From Myxococcus eversor (lineage in GTDB: Bacteria; Myxococcota; Myxococcia; Myxococcales; Myxococcaceae), in assembly GCF_010894455.1 (NCBI RefSeq), contig NZ_JAAIXY010000007.1, positions 372,001-436,000 on the forward strand: DNA of 64,000 nt, written 5' to 3'. Of the stretch, positions 57,623 through 64,000 are shown one piece after another (position 1 is the first letter of the stretch; every line of letters starts with the position of its first letter). A model generated the notes under the pieces. That model saw nothing but the letters and a program-made list of their open reading frames with translations. It was not told the DNA's origin and searched no databases. Made by a program: the position numbers and the translations under genes.

Positions 57623-58246
57623 ATGTCCCGCCTGTCACCGCTCGCCCTCGCACTGTGCCTCGTCACCCTGCCCGCCTCCTCCGCGGACCCGGGCAAGCCC
57701 TCGCGCGCCGACCTCCAGCGGGTGATGGAGCAGCACAGCCGCTCGGTGGTGACGGTCAATGGCCCCCGCAGCGCCGGCCCGGGCGTCTTCGTGGGCTCCG
57801 CCGGACAGGTGCTCACCTCCATGGAGTCCGTGGGCCAGGAGTACGTGGGCCTCAACGTCGCCACCGTGGAGCACGAAGGGCAGGCCCTCCCCGCGCGCGT
57901 GCTCGTGGCCAACGTGGCGCTGAAGGTCGCCGTCGTCGCCGCGCCGGACGGCACCTACCCCGCGGTGCCCGTGCGGCTCCTCAAGGAAGGCGACAGCCTG
58001 GAGGGGCGCTGGGTGGTGGGCGTGGTGCCCGGCGCCCGGAACCGTCCCGCGAAGCCGGAGGCCGCCCAGGCCACGCGCGCGCCGGCCCCCTTCTATGACG
58101 TCCCCCTCGCCCTGCCCCCCGGCAGCCCCCTGTTCGACTCGGATGGGCGGGTGGTGGCGGTGGTGGTGCAGCGCACCCGGCGCGGCTGCAGGGTGCTCCC
58201 CCTGGGCGAGGTGAAGCTCACCCTCGCCTCCGCGAACGAACCATGA
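57623..58246 (+). CDS. Trypsin-fold partner of myxosortase, degenerate protease
   Basis: A 207-residue exported protein (signal SRLSPLALALCLVTLPASS). The layout is that of a HtrA/trypsin-like domain: SRSVVTVNGPRSAGPGVFVG, GSAGQVLTSMESVGQEYVG, VALKVAVVAAPD and PLALPPGSPLFDSDGRVVAV. In HtrA the second block has the catalytic His (TaxHV) and the third the Asp (DlAvl); here they read TSMESV and LKVAVV, and only a Ser in GSPLFD is preserved. It is probably an inactive serine-protease fold. In Myxococcus a trypsin-like family protein (MXAN_2756 family) is encoded immediately before the myxosortase MrtC, and this gene fits that place. ATGA overlap with the next gene. Confidence 0.75.
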   Translation: MSRLSPLALALCLVTLPASSADPGKPSRADLQRVMEQHSRSVVTVNGPRSAGPGVFVGSAGQVLTSMESVGQEYVGLNVATVEHEGQALPARVLVANVALKVAVVAAPDGTYPAVPVRLLKEGDSLEGRWVVGVVPGARNRPAKPEAAQATRAPAPFYDVPLALPPGSPLFDSDGRVVAVVVQRTRRGCRVLPLGEVKLTLASANEP

Positions 58247-58968
58247 CTCAAACGGTGGCGACCCCCTGGCGTCCCAACGCCGTGCAGGAAGCCATGGGCC
58301 TGTGGGCCCTGGGCTTCGCGGGCATCATCGCCGCGTTCCTCATCTTCGGCGGCACCAGCGTCCCCAAGCTCGTGGCGACGGTGGGCTTCCTCTACCTGCC
58401 GCTCATCCCCATGCGCTGGCGCGACGAGGACTACCGCGACTACGGCCTGTCCATGCGCGCCTGGCGCGAGGACGTGCGCCTGTTCCTCGTGCTCTCCGCC
58501 GTGGTGGGCCCGCTCTTCTTCCTGGCGTTCGCCGGCTTCGCGGAGCTGCTGCCACACCTGCCGGAGACGCTCACGCGATACCTCACGCCACTGGGAGGCG
58601 AGGTCCACTTCCGCCTCCGGCTGCCGCCGCGCTTCGGCGAGTGGGTGGTGGACCAGCTCTTCGTCGTGGCGCTGCCCGAGGAGTTCTTCTACCGGGGCTA
58701 TCTCCAGACGCGCCTGCGTGACGCCTGGCCCCAGGGCCGCAGGTTCCTGGGCGCGCGGCTGGGGCCCGCCTTCTGGGTGACGGCGGTGCTCTTCGCCCTG
58801 GGCCACCTGGCCATCTTCCAGGCGTGGCGGCTGTCCGTGTTCTTCCCCGCCCTGCTGTTCGGATGGATGCGCGAGCGCACCGGCACCGTCGTGGGCGCCG
58901 CGCTGTTCCACGCGGCCTGCAACCTCTTCATCCGAGTGCTAGAGGTGTCGTTCTTCGGCGGCCCCTGA
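58243..58968 (+). CDS. mrtC: Myxosortase MrtC-like CPBP-family intramembrane protease
   Basis: A 241-residue polytopic membrane protein (spans at about 20-40, 45-65, 85-105, 135-155, 175-195, 205-235). Motifs of CPBP glutamic endopeptidases: ALPEEFFYRGYLQTRL (Glu146-Glu147, Arg), VLFALGHLAIFQ (His), and AALFHAACNLFI (His-x-x-x-Asn). This family includes Rce1-type and bacteriocin-processing proteins; its members in myxobacteria that sit next to a trypsin-like partner process MYXO-CTERM proteins at the inner membrane. The assignment rests on the motif plus the gene order, not on a search. A substrate, the M36 protease, lies in this window. Confidence 0.8.
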   Translation: MTQTVATPWRPNAVQEAMGLWALGFAGIIAAFLIFGGTSVPKLVATVGFLYLPLIPMRWRDEDYRDYGLSMRAWREDVRLFLVLSAVVGPLFFLAFAGFAELLPHLPETLTRYLTPLGGEVHFRLRLPPRFGEWVVDQLFVVALPEEFFYRGYLQTRLRDAWPQGRRFLGARLGPAFWVTAVLFALGHLAIFQAWRLSVFFPALLFGWMRERTGTVVGAALFHAACNLFIRVLEVSFFGGP

Positions 58969-58986
58969 GCCCCGCCTGGAGTCGCC

Positions 58987-59625
58987 ATGTCTTCGTTGGA
59001 CCCCGCCACGAGCGCGTCGCTCGACGCCCGCTGTGCCCTGCACCCCGACACCGTGGCCAGCGCCGCCTGCCAGCGCTGCGGCACCTTCGCGTGCCACCTC
59101 TGCCTGCAGTGGGCGCGCGACGGGCGGCGCTACTGCGGCGCCTGCGCGGTGCGAGCCCCCGCGCCCCAGGCCTCCCGGGAAGACCGCTTCCTCGCCAACC
59201 TGGTGGACTCCATCGTCGTCTTCGTCCCCTTCGTCGCGGGGCTCGTCATGTTCGCGCTCACAGCCGAGCCGACGGACGAGGAGTTCGCCTCGTTCGGCTT
59301 CGTGCTGTTCGGACTCCTCGGCTCCCTCGTGCTGTGCCTCGTGCAGCTCTACCTCTCCGGGCAGAACGGACAGAGCCTGGGCAAGCGCTGGCGCCACATC
59401 CGCGTGGTGAGGATGGACGGGAGCCATGTTTCACTCGCGCGCATCATCTTCTTGCGCAACCTGCTCCCCAGCTTCCTGAACCAGGTGCTGTGCGTGTTTG
59501 GCCTTGCCGACGCGCTCTGCATCTTCCGGGACGACCGGCGCTGCATCCACGACTACCTGGCCGACACCGAGGTCATCCAGGTCCCCGAGCACGAGCGCGC
59601 CGACACCCCGTCCTACCGGGGTTGA
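58987..59625 (+). CDS. RDD-family membrane protein with B-box-like zinc finger
   Basis: A 212-residue protein. Residues about 14-55 have zinc ligands in B-box or ribbon style (ARCALHPDTVASAACQRCGT, CHLCLQWARDGRRYCGAC). Then comes an RDD domain with four spans (about 70-90, 105-125, 150-165, 165-180; EDRFLANLVDSIVVFVPFV, GQSLGKRWRHIRVVR, RDDRRCIHDYLADT). RDD proteins are thought to be transporters or assembly factors in the inner membrane. ATG 58987, with CTGGAGTCG upstream, follows the myxosortase gene by 18 bases, so it is likely in the same operon. Its role in sorting is unknown. Confidence 0.8.
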   Translation: MSSLDPATSASLDARCALHPDTVASAACQRCGTFACHLCLQWARDGRRYCGACAVRAPAPQASREDRFLANLVDSIVVFVPFVAGLVMFALTAEPTDEEFASFGFVLFGLLGSLVLCLVQLYLSGQNGQSLGKRWRHIRVVRMDGSHVSLARIIFLRNLLPSFLNQVLCVFGLADALCIFRDDRRCIHDYLADTEVIQVPEHERADTPSYRG

Positions 59626-59933
59626 TCCACCCCAGCTCCCCGGAAACCCGTCATTCCTCTCCCCTGAAGGGGTGGAAAAATGCCGGGATAATTCACCGAT
59701 AATTCTCGTCCGCCGCGACAGGGAGTCGGCCTGGACTCCCGCCTCGGCCCGCTACAGTTCCACCCACAGAGGAATGAAACACACGTCCAGTCCCACAAAA
59801 GGGCCGGAATCACTGAAACACTGGCAAAAATTAGCGGAGAAAGCGGGGATGGCGCGTCGCAGCAGGCAGATCGGAAACTCCGTGTGACGCCCGCGCGACA
59901 ATCCTCGCATCCCCCGCTGTCAATGAGCTTCGA
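59626..59933. other. Regulatory gap before the M4 protease gene
   Basis: This 308-base gap is more AT-rich than the genes around it. It holds a short stem (CCCC-TGAA-GGGG, 59661-59672), the tandem GATAATTC repeat listed separately, and no open frame that I can support. It probably contains the M4 protease promoter. Confidence 0.6.
59687..59705 (+). promoter_or_regulatory. Tandem GATAATTC sites
   Basis: GATAATTC occurs at 59687-59694 and 59698-59705, an 11-base period (one helical turn), giving two GATAAT -10-like hexamers. It may be a promoter with two start points or a direct-repeat operator. Confidence 0.4.
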
Positions 59934-62039
59934 ATGACCATCCGTCGAGTCGACACCAAGCCTGTCAGCGTCCGTCCCGCAACCACCGAGACCCAGCCGA
60001 AGAACACGGCGAAGGCGGCCACCCCGCTGACCACCAAGGACGGCTTCGGCCCCTCGGTGCGTCCTACGGACCTGGCGCGTGCGGAGAAGACGCTGACCCA
60101 GGCCCCCGCGGGTCCTGGCCGCATCGCGCTGACCAGCCCCGAGGCGCAGCAGGCCGTGCAGGCCTCGCTGAACCACATCAACCCCCTGAAGGGCGCGCAG
60201 ACGCTGCTGCCCCAGCCCACCACGTTCGTTCCCGCCAACGTCGAGCGCGATGCGCTCGGCATGACGCACGTCCGCCTGGACCGCGTTCACGAGGGCGTGA
60301 AGGTCTTCGGTGAGCAGATCATCTCCCACCTGAACAAGGACGGCCAGGTGACGGGCGTCACCGGCGAGCAGTCCACGGTGCCGGCCGGCCTGGGCCGCGA
60401 GCTGCCCAAGCTGAACACGCAGTCCGCCATCGACATCGCGCGCAAGGAGTTCGGCCTGAAGCCGGATAAGCAGCCGAACGCCGAGCGGGTCATCTACCAG
60501 GACAAGGCCGGCCAGTACCACTCCGCGTACCGCGTGCAGATGCAGGCGATCGAAGGCCAGGACCGCCCCCAGAAGATGAACTACCTGGTGGATGCGAACA
60601 CCGGGAAGATCTTCGAGTCCTTCAACGAGATTGGCGGGTTCTACGGCTCGAACCGCGCGGCCCCCAAGGGCGCGGCGGCGCCGGAGCCCATCACCGCGAC
60701 GTCCACCACGAAGGCGGAGATCGTCGACCAGGGCACCGTCACGTCGAAGATCGCCTTCGACAAGGACGCGACCATCGACAAGCTGAAGCTGGACCTGGAC
60801 ATCGCCCACACGTTCAAGGGCGACCTGAAGGTCACGCTGACCAGCCCCTCCGGCACGAGCGCCGTGGTGCACGACCGCAAGGGCGGCAGCACGGACGACA
60901 TCAAGGGCTCGTTCGACCTGAGCGCGTTCGCCGGTGAGAGCGCCAAGGGCGAGTGGACGCTGACCGTCGAGGACAAGGCCCGGCTGGACAAGGGCACCCT
61001 GAACGGGTGGAGCGTGAGCGTCACCCCGACGGAGACCAAGCCCCCCGTCGAGGAGCCCACGAACAAGACGGTGGACGACACCTCGCTGTACAGCGGCAAG
61101 GTGGCGCTGGAGACCACGAAGGGCGCGGACGGCAAGTACACGCTCGAGGACAGCACGCGCGGCAAGGGCGTGAACACCTACGACGCGATGAACAAGACGA
61201 CGGCGTCGGGCAAGACGCAGCTCACCGACGACAACAACGTCTGGGGCGAGGCCTCCGACGGTCCGCGCACCAAGGCGGCCGTGGACGCGCACTACGGCGC
61301 CGAGATGACCTACGACTTCTACAAGGACATCCTGGGTCGCGACTCCATCGACGGCGCGGGTGAGGCGCTCAACTCCTTCGTCCACGTGCGCACCAACTAC
61401 GTCAACGCGTTCTGGGACGGCACGAAGATGAGCTACGGCGACGGCGACGGCAAGACGTCCGGCCCGCTCACCGCGCTGGACATCGCCGGCCACGAAATCA
61501 CCCACGGCCTGACGGAGCGCACCGCCGGCCTCATCTACCGCAACGAGTCCGGTGGTCTGAACGAGGCGTTCAGCGACATCATGGGCGCGGGCGTGGAGTG
61601 GTACGCGTCCACGAAGAACCCGGACGTGAAGTTCAACTGGACGGTGGGCGAGACGGCCTGGACGCCGACGAACGGCGACAGCGAGGACGGCCTCCGCTAC
61701 ATGAACGACCCGAAGAAGGACGGGTACTCCATCGACAACTACAAGGACTACCCGAAGCAGACGGAAGTCCACGGCTCCAGCGGCATCGCCAACAACGCCT
61801 TCTACCTGCTGGCGAACGGCGGAACGAACAGCACGTCCAAGCTCGAGGTGAAGGACGGCATCGGCATGGACAAGGGCCTGAAGATCTACTACCGCGCCCT
61901 GGCCCACTACATGACGCCGAACACCACGTTCGCCCAGGCCCGCGCAGCGACCATCACCGCGGCCACGGACCTGTACGGCGCGGACTCCGCCGAGGTGGCG
62001 AAGGTCAAGGAGAGCTGGACCGCCGTCGGCGTGAACTAG
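59934..62039 (+). CDS. M4 (thermolysin-like) metalloprotease with internal P domain, no signal peptide
   Basis: A 701-residue protease. Residues 1-60 are Thr/Pro/Lys-rich, with no Sec signal. An FTP/PepSY propeptide (about 80-240; TTFVPANVERDALGMTHVRL, MNYLVDANTGKIFESF) is followed by a proprotein-convertase P domain (about 265-365; VDQGTVTSKIAFDKDATIDK, LTSPSGTSAVVHDRKGG, GEWTLTVEDKARLDKGTLNG). After that comes the M4 catalytic domain (about 380-701) with DIAGHEITHGLTERTAGL (HExxH) and GLNEAFSDIMG (Glu ligand), then SSGIANNAFYLLA (His near). In other M4 proteins P domains sit at the C-terminus; here it is between propeptide and enzyme. Ends 4 bases into the convergent S37 gene. Confidence 0.92.
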   Translation: MTIRRVDTKPVSVRPATTETQPKNTAKAATPLTTKDGFGPSVRPTDLARAEKTLTQAPAGPGRIALTSPEAQQAVQASLNHINPLKGAQTLLPQPTTFVPANVERDALGMTHVRLDRVHEGVKVFGEQIISHLNKDGQVTGVTGEQSTVPAGLGRELPKLNTQSAIDIARKEFGLKPDKQPNAERVIYQDKAGQYHSAYRVQMQAIEGQDRPQKMNYLVDANTGKIFESFNEIGGFYGSNRAAPKGAAAPEPITATSTTKAEIVDQGTVTSKIAFDKDATIDKLKLDLDIAHTFKGDLKVTLTSPSGTSAVVHDRKGGSTDDIKGSFDLSAFAGESAKGEWTLTVEDKARLDKGTLNGWSVSVTPTETKPPVEEPTNKTVDDTSLYSGKVALETTKGADGKYTLEDSTRGKGVNTYDAMNKTTASGKTQLTDDNNVWGEASDGPRTKAAVDAHYGAEMTYDFYKDILGRDSIDGAGEALNSFVHVRTNYVNAFWDGTKMSYGDGDGKTSGPLTALDIAGHEITHGLTERTAGLIYRNESGGLNEAFSDIMGAGVEWYASTKNPDVKFNWTVGETAWTPTNGDSEDGLRYMNDPKKDGYSIDNYKDYPKQTEVHGSSGIANNAFYLLANGGTNSTSKLEVKDGIGMDKGLKIYYRALAHYMTPNTTFAQARAATITAATDLYGADSAEVAKVKESWTAVGVN

Positions 62040-63448
62040 CGCTGATGGCTGTGCCGAGGGCGGGGACCGAACTCCTCGCCCTCCGGCTCCAGCCGCCACG
62101 ACTGTGATTGCAGTCCCGAGGCCCGGGAACTCACGCCAACCCACTGGCGCAAGAGCTCCCGGGCCTCGTTGCGTTCGGCCTCCGGCAGCTGGGATATCCG
62201 CGCGCCGTGATTGCCGCCCGCCACCGTGTAGCTCACGGCCTCGCGAGCATTGCCCAGCTCGAACGCCGCCGCGGTCCACGGGTCATGGCCGCCGTAGATG
62301 AACATCAGCCGCTCGCCTTCCGTGGCGACCCAGCGCTGGATGTCCGGCATCGCCTCCGGACGGAAGACGGTGCTCACCCCGCTCGGGACGTATTGCGCCG
62401 GCACGTCGGTGCCCGGGTACTGGAGCAGGTCCGCCAGGTGGCTCTCGAAGGGACGGGGGAAGCCCAGCTCCACCGCGGCCTGGTAGTGATACGGGCCGTA
62501 GTCCTCCACGTCCGAGTCGGAGAAGAAGTCGAGCCCCACGCGCCCGTCCAGCTCATCCATGAGCGCGGCGTCGCTGACGGAAGGCGCGGGCACGGTGCCG
62601 CAGCGGGAGAGGCCCTCGTACTGCCAGAAGTAGAAGTAGTGCTCGATGACGGCGTGCTCGAAGGCGCGCTCCCGGCCCAGGTGTTCGAAGGTGAGGCCGC
62701 GCTGGAGGGCCCTCGCATCCATCAGGGGCAGCAGGGCCTCGCGCCGCGACAGGGCCTCGCGCTGGAAGGCCTTCAGCCGCTCCCGGCAGGACGCCTCGCC
62801 CACGGCCTCCTGGAAGGTGATGAACCGCTCATCGTCGAAGCGGGCGAGCGGCGCCACGTAGGCCACCGTCGCGTCCACGTCCTGGGGATGGAAGCGGCGG
62901 AAGAACACCATCGTCTCGCCGCCCTTGCTCGCACCGGTGGAGAGCCAGCGGGTGGGGTACAGCGGCTTGAAGGCCTCGACGATGCGGTGGAAGTCGTCCG
63001 CGGACTGCCGGATGGTGAGCTGGCTCCAGTCGGTGGGCACGGGACGGCTCGGGCCGAAGTAGCGGTGCTCCACGGAGAGCTGGTTGGCGTCGAGCAGTTG
63101 GGTGGGCTCTCGCCGCGAGGGCTCCGTGGAGACGAAGTAGCCGCCCGAGTAGAGCACCATGGGACTCGCGTGCGAGACGTGCAGCAGCGTCAGTCGCTGG
63201 CGGAAGCGCTGGCCGTCCGGCCGCGCATGGTCCACCGGCTGCTCGAAGTCCATGACGAAGAAGCGATGGCCCGGCAGCTCCGTGCCCGCCGGCTCCTCGC
63301 GCACCGTGAGGCCCGGAATGGCGGCCAGTCGCACGAGGACGTCCTCCTCCGTCGGCGGGGAGTCCCCGTCGTCACAGGCCGTCAGGAGACACAACAGCAG
63401 CACGCAGGCGAACCGCCCGCGACGCGAGAGGGGCTCGGCGAAAGACAT
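62036..63448 (-). CDS. S37-like serine peptidase lipoprotein
   Basis: A 470-residue exported protein. Signal with lipobox LTAC (FACVLLLCLLTACDD) indicates a lipoprotein. It resembles the PS-10/S37 tripeptidyl aminopeptidases of Streptomyces: HRFFVMDFEQPVDHARPDGQ, YSGGYFVST, LSVEHRYFGPSRP, the nucleophile in STGASKGGETMVFFRR (GxSKGG), TVAYVAPLARFDD, then the Asp in IYGGHDPWTAAA and His in AGGNHGARISQL. S37 is related to the S28 fold. It removes peptides from the N-terminus of proteins. Start ATG 63448. Convergent overlap of four bases with the M4 gene. Confidence 0.88.
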   Translation of the reverse strand: MSFAEPLSRRGRFACVLLLCLLTACDDGDSPPTEEDVLVRLAAIPGLTVREEPAGTELPGHRFFVMDFEQPVDHARPDGQRFRQRLTLLHVSHASPMVLYSGGYFVSTEPSRREPTQLLDANQLSVEHRYFGPSRPVPTDWSQLTIRQSADDFHRIVEAFKPLYPTRWLSTGASKGGETMVFFRRFHPQDVDATVAYVAPLARFDDERFITFQEAVGEASCRERLKAFQREALSRREALLPLMDARALQRGLTFEHLGRERAFEHAVIEHYFYFWQYEGLSRCGTVPAPSVSDAALMDELDGRVGLDFFSDSDVEDYGPYHYQAAVELGFPRPFESHLADLLQYPGTDVPAQYVPSGVSTVFRPEAMPDIQRWVATEGERLMFIYGGHDPWTAAAFELGNAREAVSYTVAGGNHGARISQLPEAERNEARELLRQWVGVSSRASGLQSQSWRLEPEGEEFGPRPRHSHQR

Positions 63449-63575
63449 GGCGCTCCCGTTCCGGCCGGGCACCACCGCCCGCGGCATGCGAGCACGGGAG
63501 CCCGGCGCGTGGCGGCGAGGCTACTCCGATTCGCGCGACACCTCGGTGCGAGCCCGGCGGGCGCTCGAGGCGCGC

Positions 63576-63923
63576 TCAGGGCGCCACGGACTCGACGGTG
63601 GTGACCACCGTGGCGACCGGGCGCCGGTCATCCTGTGGCACCCCGTCCATCAACAACATCATCGTGTGAGCGCTCACGTGACGCAGCGCCTTGGCGGCGG
63701 CGTACTCGGGAGAGGACCACCACGCGCGAGCCTGCTCGACGGAGGGGAACTCCAGCAGGACGAAGCGCGGCGGCTGCCACGAGCCCTCCAGCGCTTCGGT
63801 CGCCCCACCCCGGACCAGATAGCGCCCTCCGTAGTGGGCAATGGAGGGCGGCGCGAGTTGTTTGTAGCGCTCGTAGGTCTGCACGTCATGCACCGAGACT
63901 TCGACGACGACGTAGGCAGGCAT
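63576..63923 (-). CDS. DUF1330 domain protein
   Basis: A 115-residue cytosolic protein with the ferredoxin-like alpha/beta fold of DUF1330: PAYVVVEVSVHDVQTYERYK, HYGGRYLVRGG, PPRFVLLEFPSVEQARAWW and YAAAKALRHVSAHTMMLLMD. Typical family length is about 95, with a short extra tail here. These small proteins resemble dimeric alpha-beta barrel proteins (ABM-like), but no function is established. ATG 63923 lies 19 bases after the next gene's stop (minus strand), so the two may be in one transcript. Confidence 0.85.
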   Translation of the reverse strand: MPAYVVVEVSVHDVQTYERYKQLAPPSIAHYGGRYLVRGGATEALEGSWQPPRFVLLEFPSVEQARAWWSSPEYAAAKALRHVSAHTMMLLMDGVPQDDRRPVATVVTTVESVAP

Positions 63924-63942
63924 GAGCGCTCCTGACGTGGAC

Positions 63943-64000
63943 TCAGAACACGAACGGGAAGCGCACGGGCCCCCCCTGCTCCTGGTGCTTGGGGAAGACC
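63943..64000 (-). CDS. C-terminal end of a protein, possibly TonB/AgmX-like
   Basis: The last 18 codons of a minus-strand gene that continues beyond the window. It reads VFPKHQEQGGPVRFPFVF before the stop, a strand pattern similar to the last beta strand of TonB/AgmX-like C-terminal domains. Too short to name with confidence. Confidence 0.35.
   Translation of the reverse strand, partial: VFPKHQEQGGPVRFPFVF

Noticed and set aside
1..64000. tRNA, rRNA or riboswitch genes
   Set aside because: No cloverleaf, rRNA core or known riboswitch core was noticed by eye in intergenic gaps; metG has no visible T-box or SAM element. A covariance-model scan would be needed to exclude small RNAs.

Overview
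The window looks like chromosomal DNA from a myxobacterium of the Myxococcus/Corallococcus type. Genes are GC-rich with a strong G/C bias at third codon positions. One secreted protease (32210-37147) ends in a MYXO-CTERM sorting signal, and the matching myxosortase locus lies at 57623-58968. Regulators are multidomain fusions and the window is rich in secreted peptidases, both typical of this group. No rRNA, tRNA or CRISPR array was seen. About 53 protein genes fill nearly all of the sequence, and most intergenic gaps are under 200 bases.

0.0-16.4 kb is mostly housekeeping: the end of an FAD-dependent dehydrogenase, an RlmI-like rRNA methyltransferase, an OB-fold/HD nuclease, a four-domain regulatory protein (MshEN, HD, receiver-like, DUF4388), a TatD DNase coupled to a HEAT-repeat protein, metG, an NRDE protein, an AraC-type sensor domain lacking its DNA-binding half, holA-holB, and an MscS channel with a cyclic-nucleotide-binding domain. 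A 226-residue unknown gene at 15689 stands behind a sequence that matches the RecA-independent DNA-damage promoter (RecA-NDp/PafBC type) described in mycobacteria.

16.5-26.1 kb has an orphan ADOP-type permease, then a tightly packed seven-gene run (19148-26072): secreted SGNH-like protein, two left-handed beta-helix acyltransferases, acyl carrier protein, AsnB-type amidotransferase, adenylate-forming ligase and NadE-like ATP pyrophosphatase. It reads as a pathway that activates a carboxylic acid, loads it on a carrier and makes amides or esters, perhaps to decorate a surface glycan. It is the best candidate here for an undescribed pathway.

26.1-32.1 kb is accessory: a transglycosylase-LysM-C39 fusion without signal peptide, small secreted or zinc-binding proteins, and an AT-richer patch (about 29.9-31.7 kb) with gene fragments around a likely IS21-family end. 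32.2-45.6 kb holds a giant M36 protease, a short PLP-enzyme homologue, a sensor kinase/response regulator pair, a TonB-like protein, a TPR lipoprotein, an M43 metalloprotease and a carotenoid-desaturase-like flavoenzyme.

45.6-64.0 kb holds an ethanolamine ammonia-lyase whose two subunits are fused, a hydrolase/hybrid kinase/TIGR02757 operon, an M28 peptidase, a MogA/MoaB-type enzyme with a histidine-rich N-terminus next to a Rieske protein, polX, the myxosortase operon, an M4 metalloprotease with an internal P domain, an S37-like peptidase and a DUF1330 protein. The secreted peptidases (M36, M43, M28, M4, S37, C39) fit a predatory, protein-degrading lifestyle. Product calls come from reading translations and motifs by eye; no database search was run.
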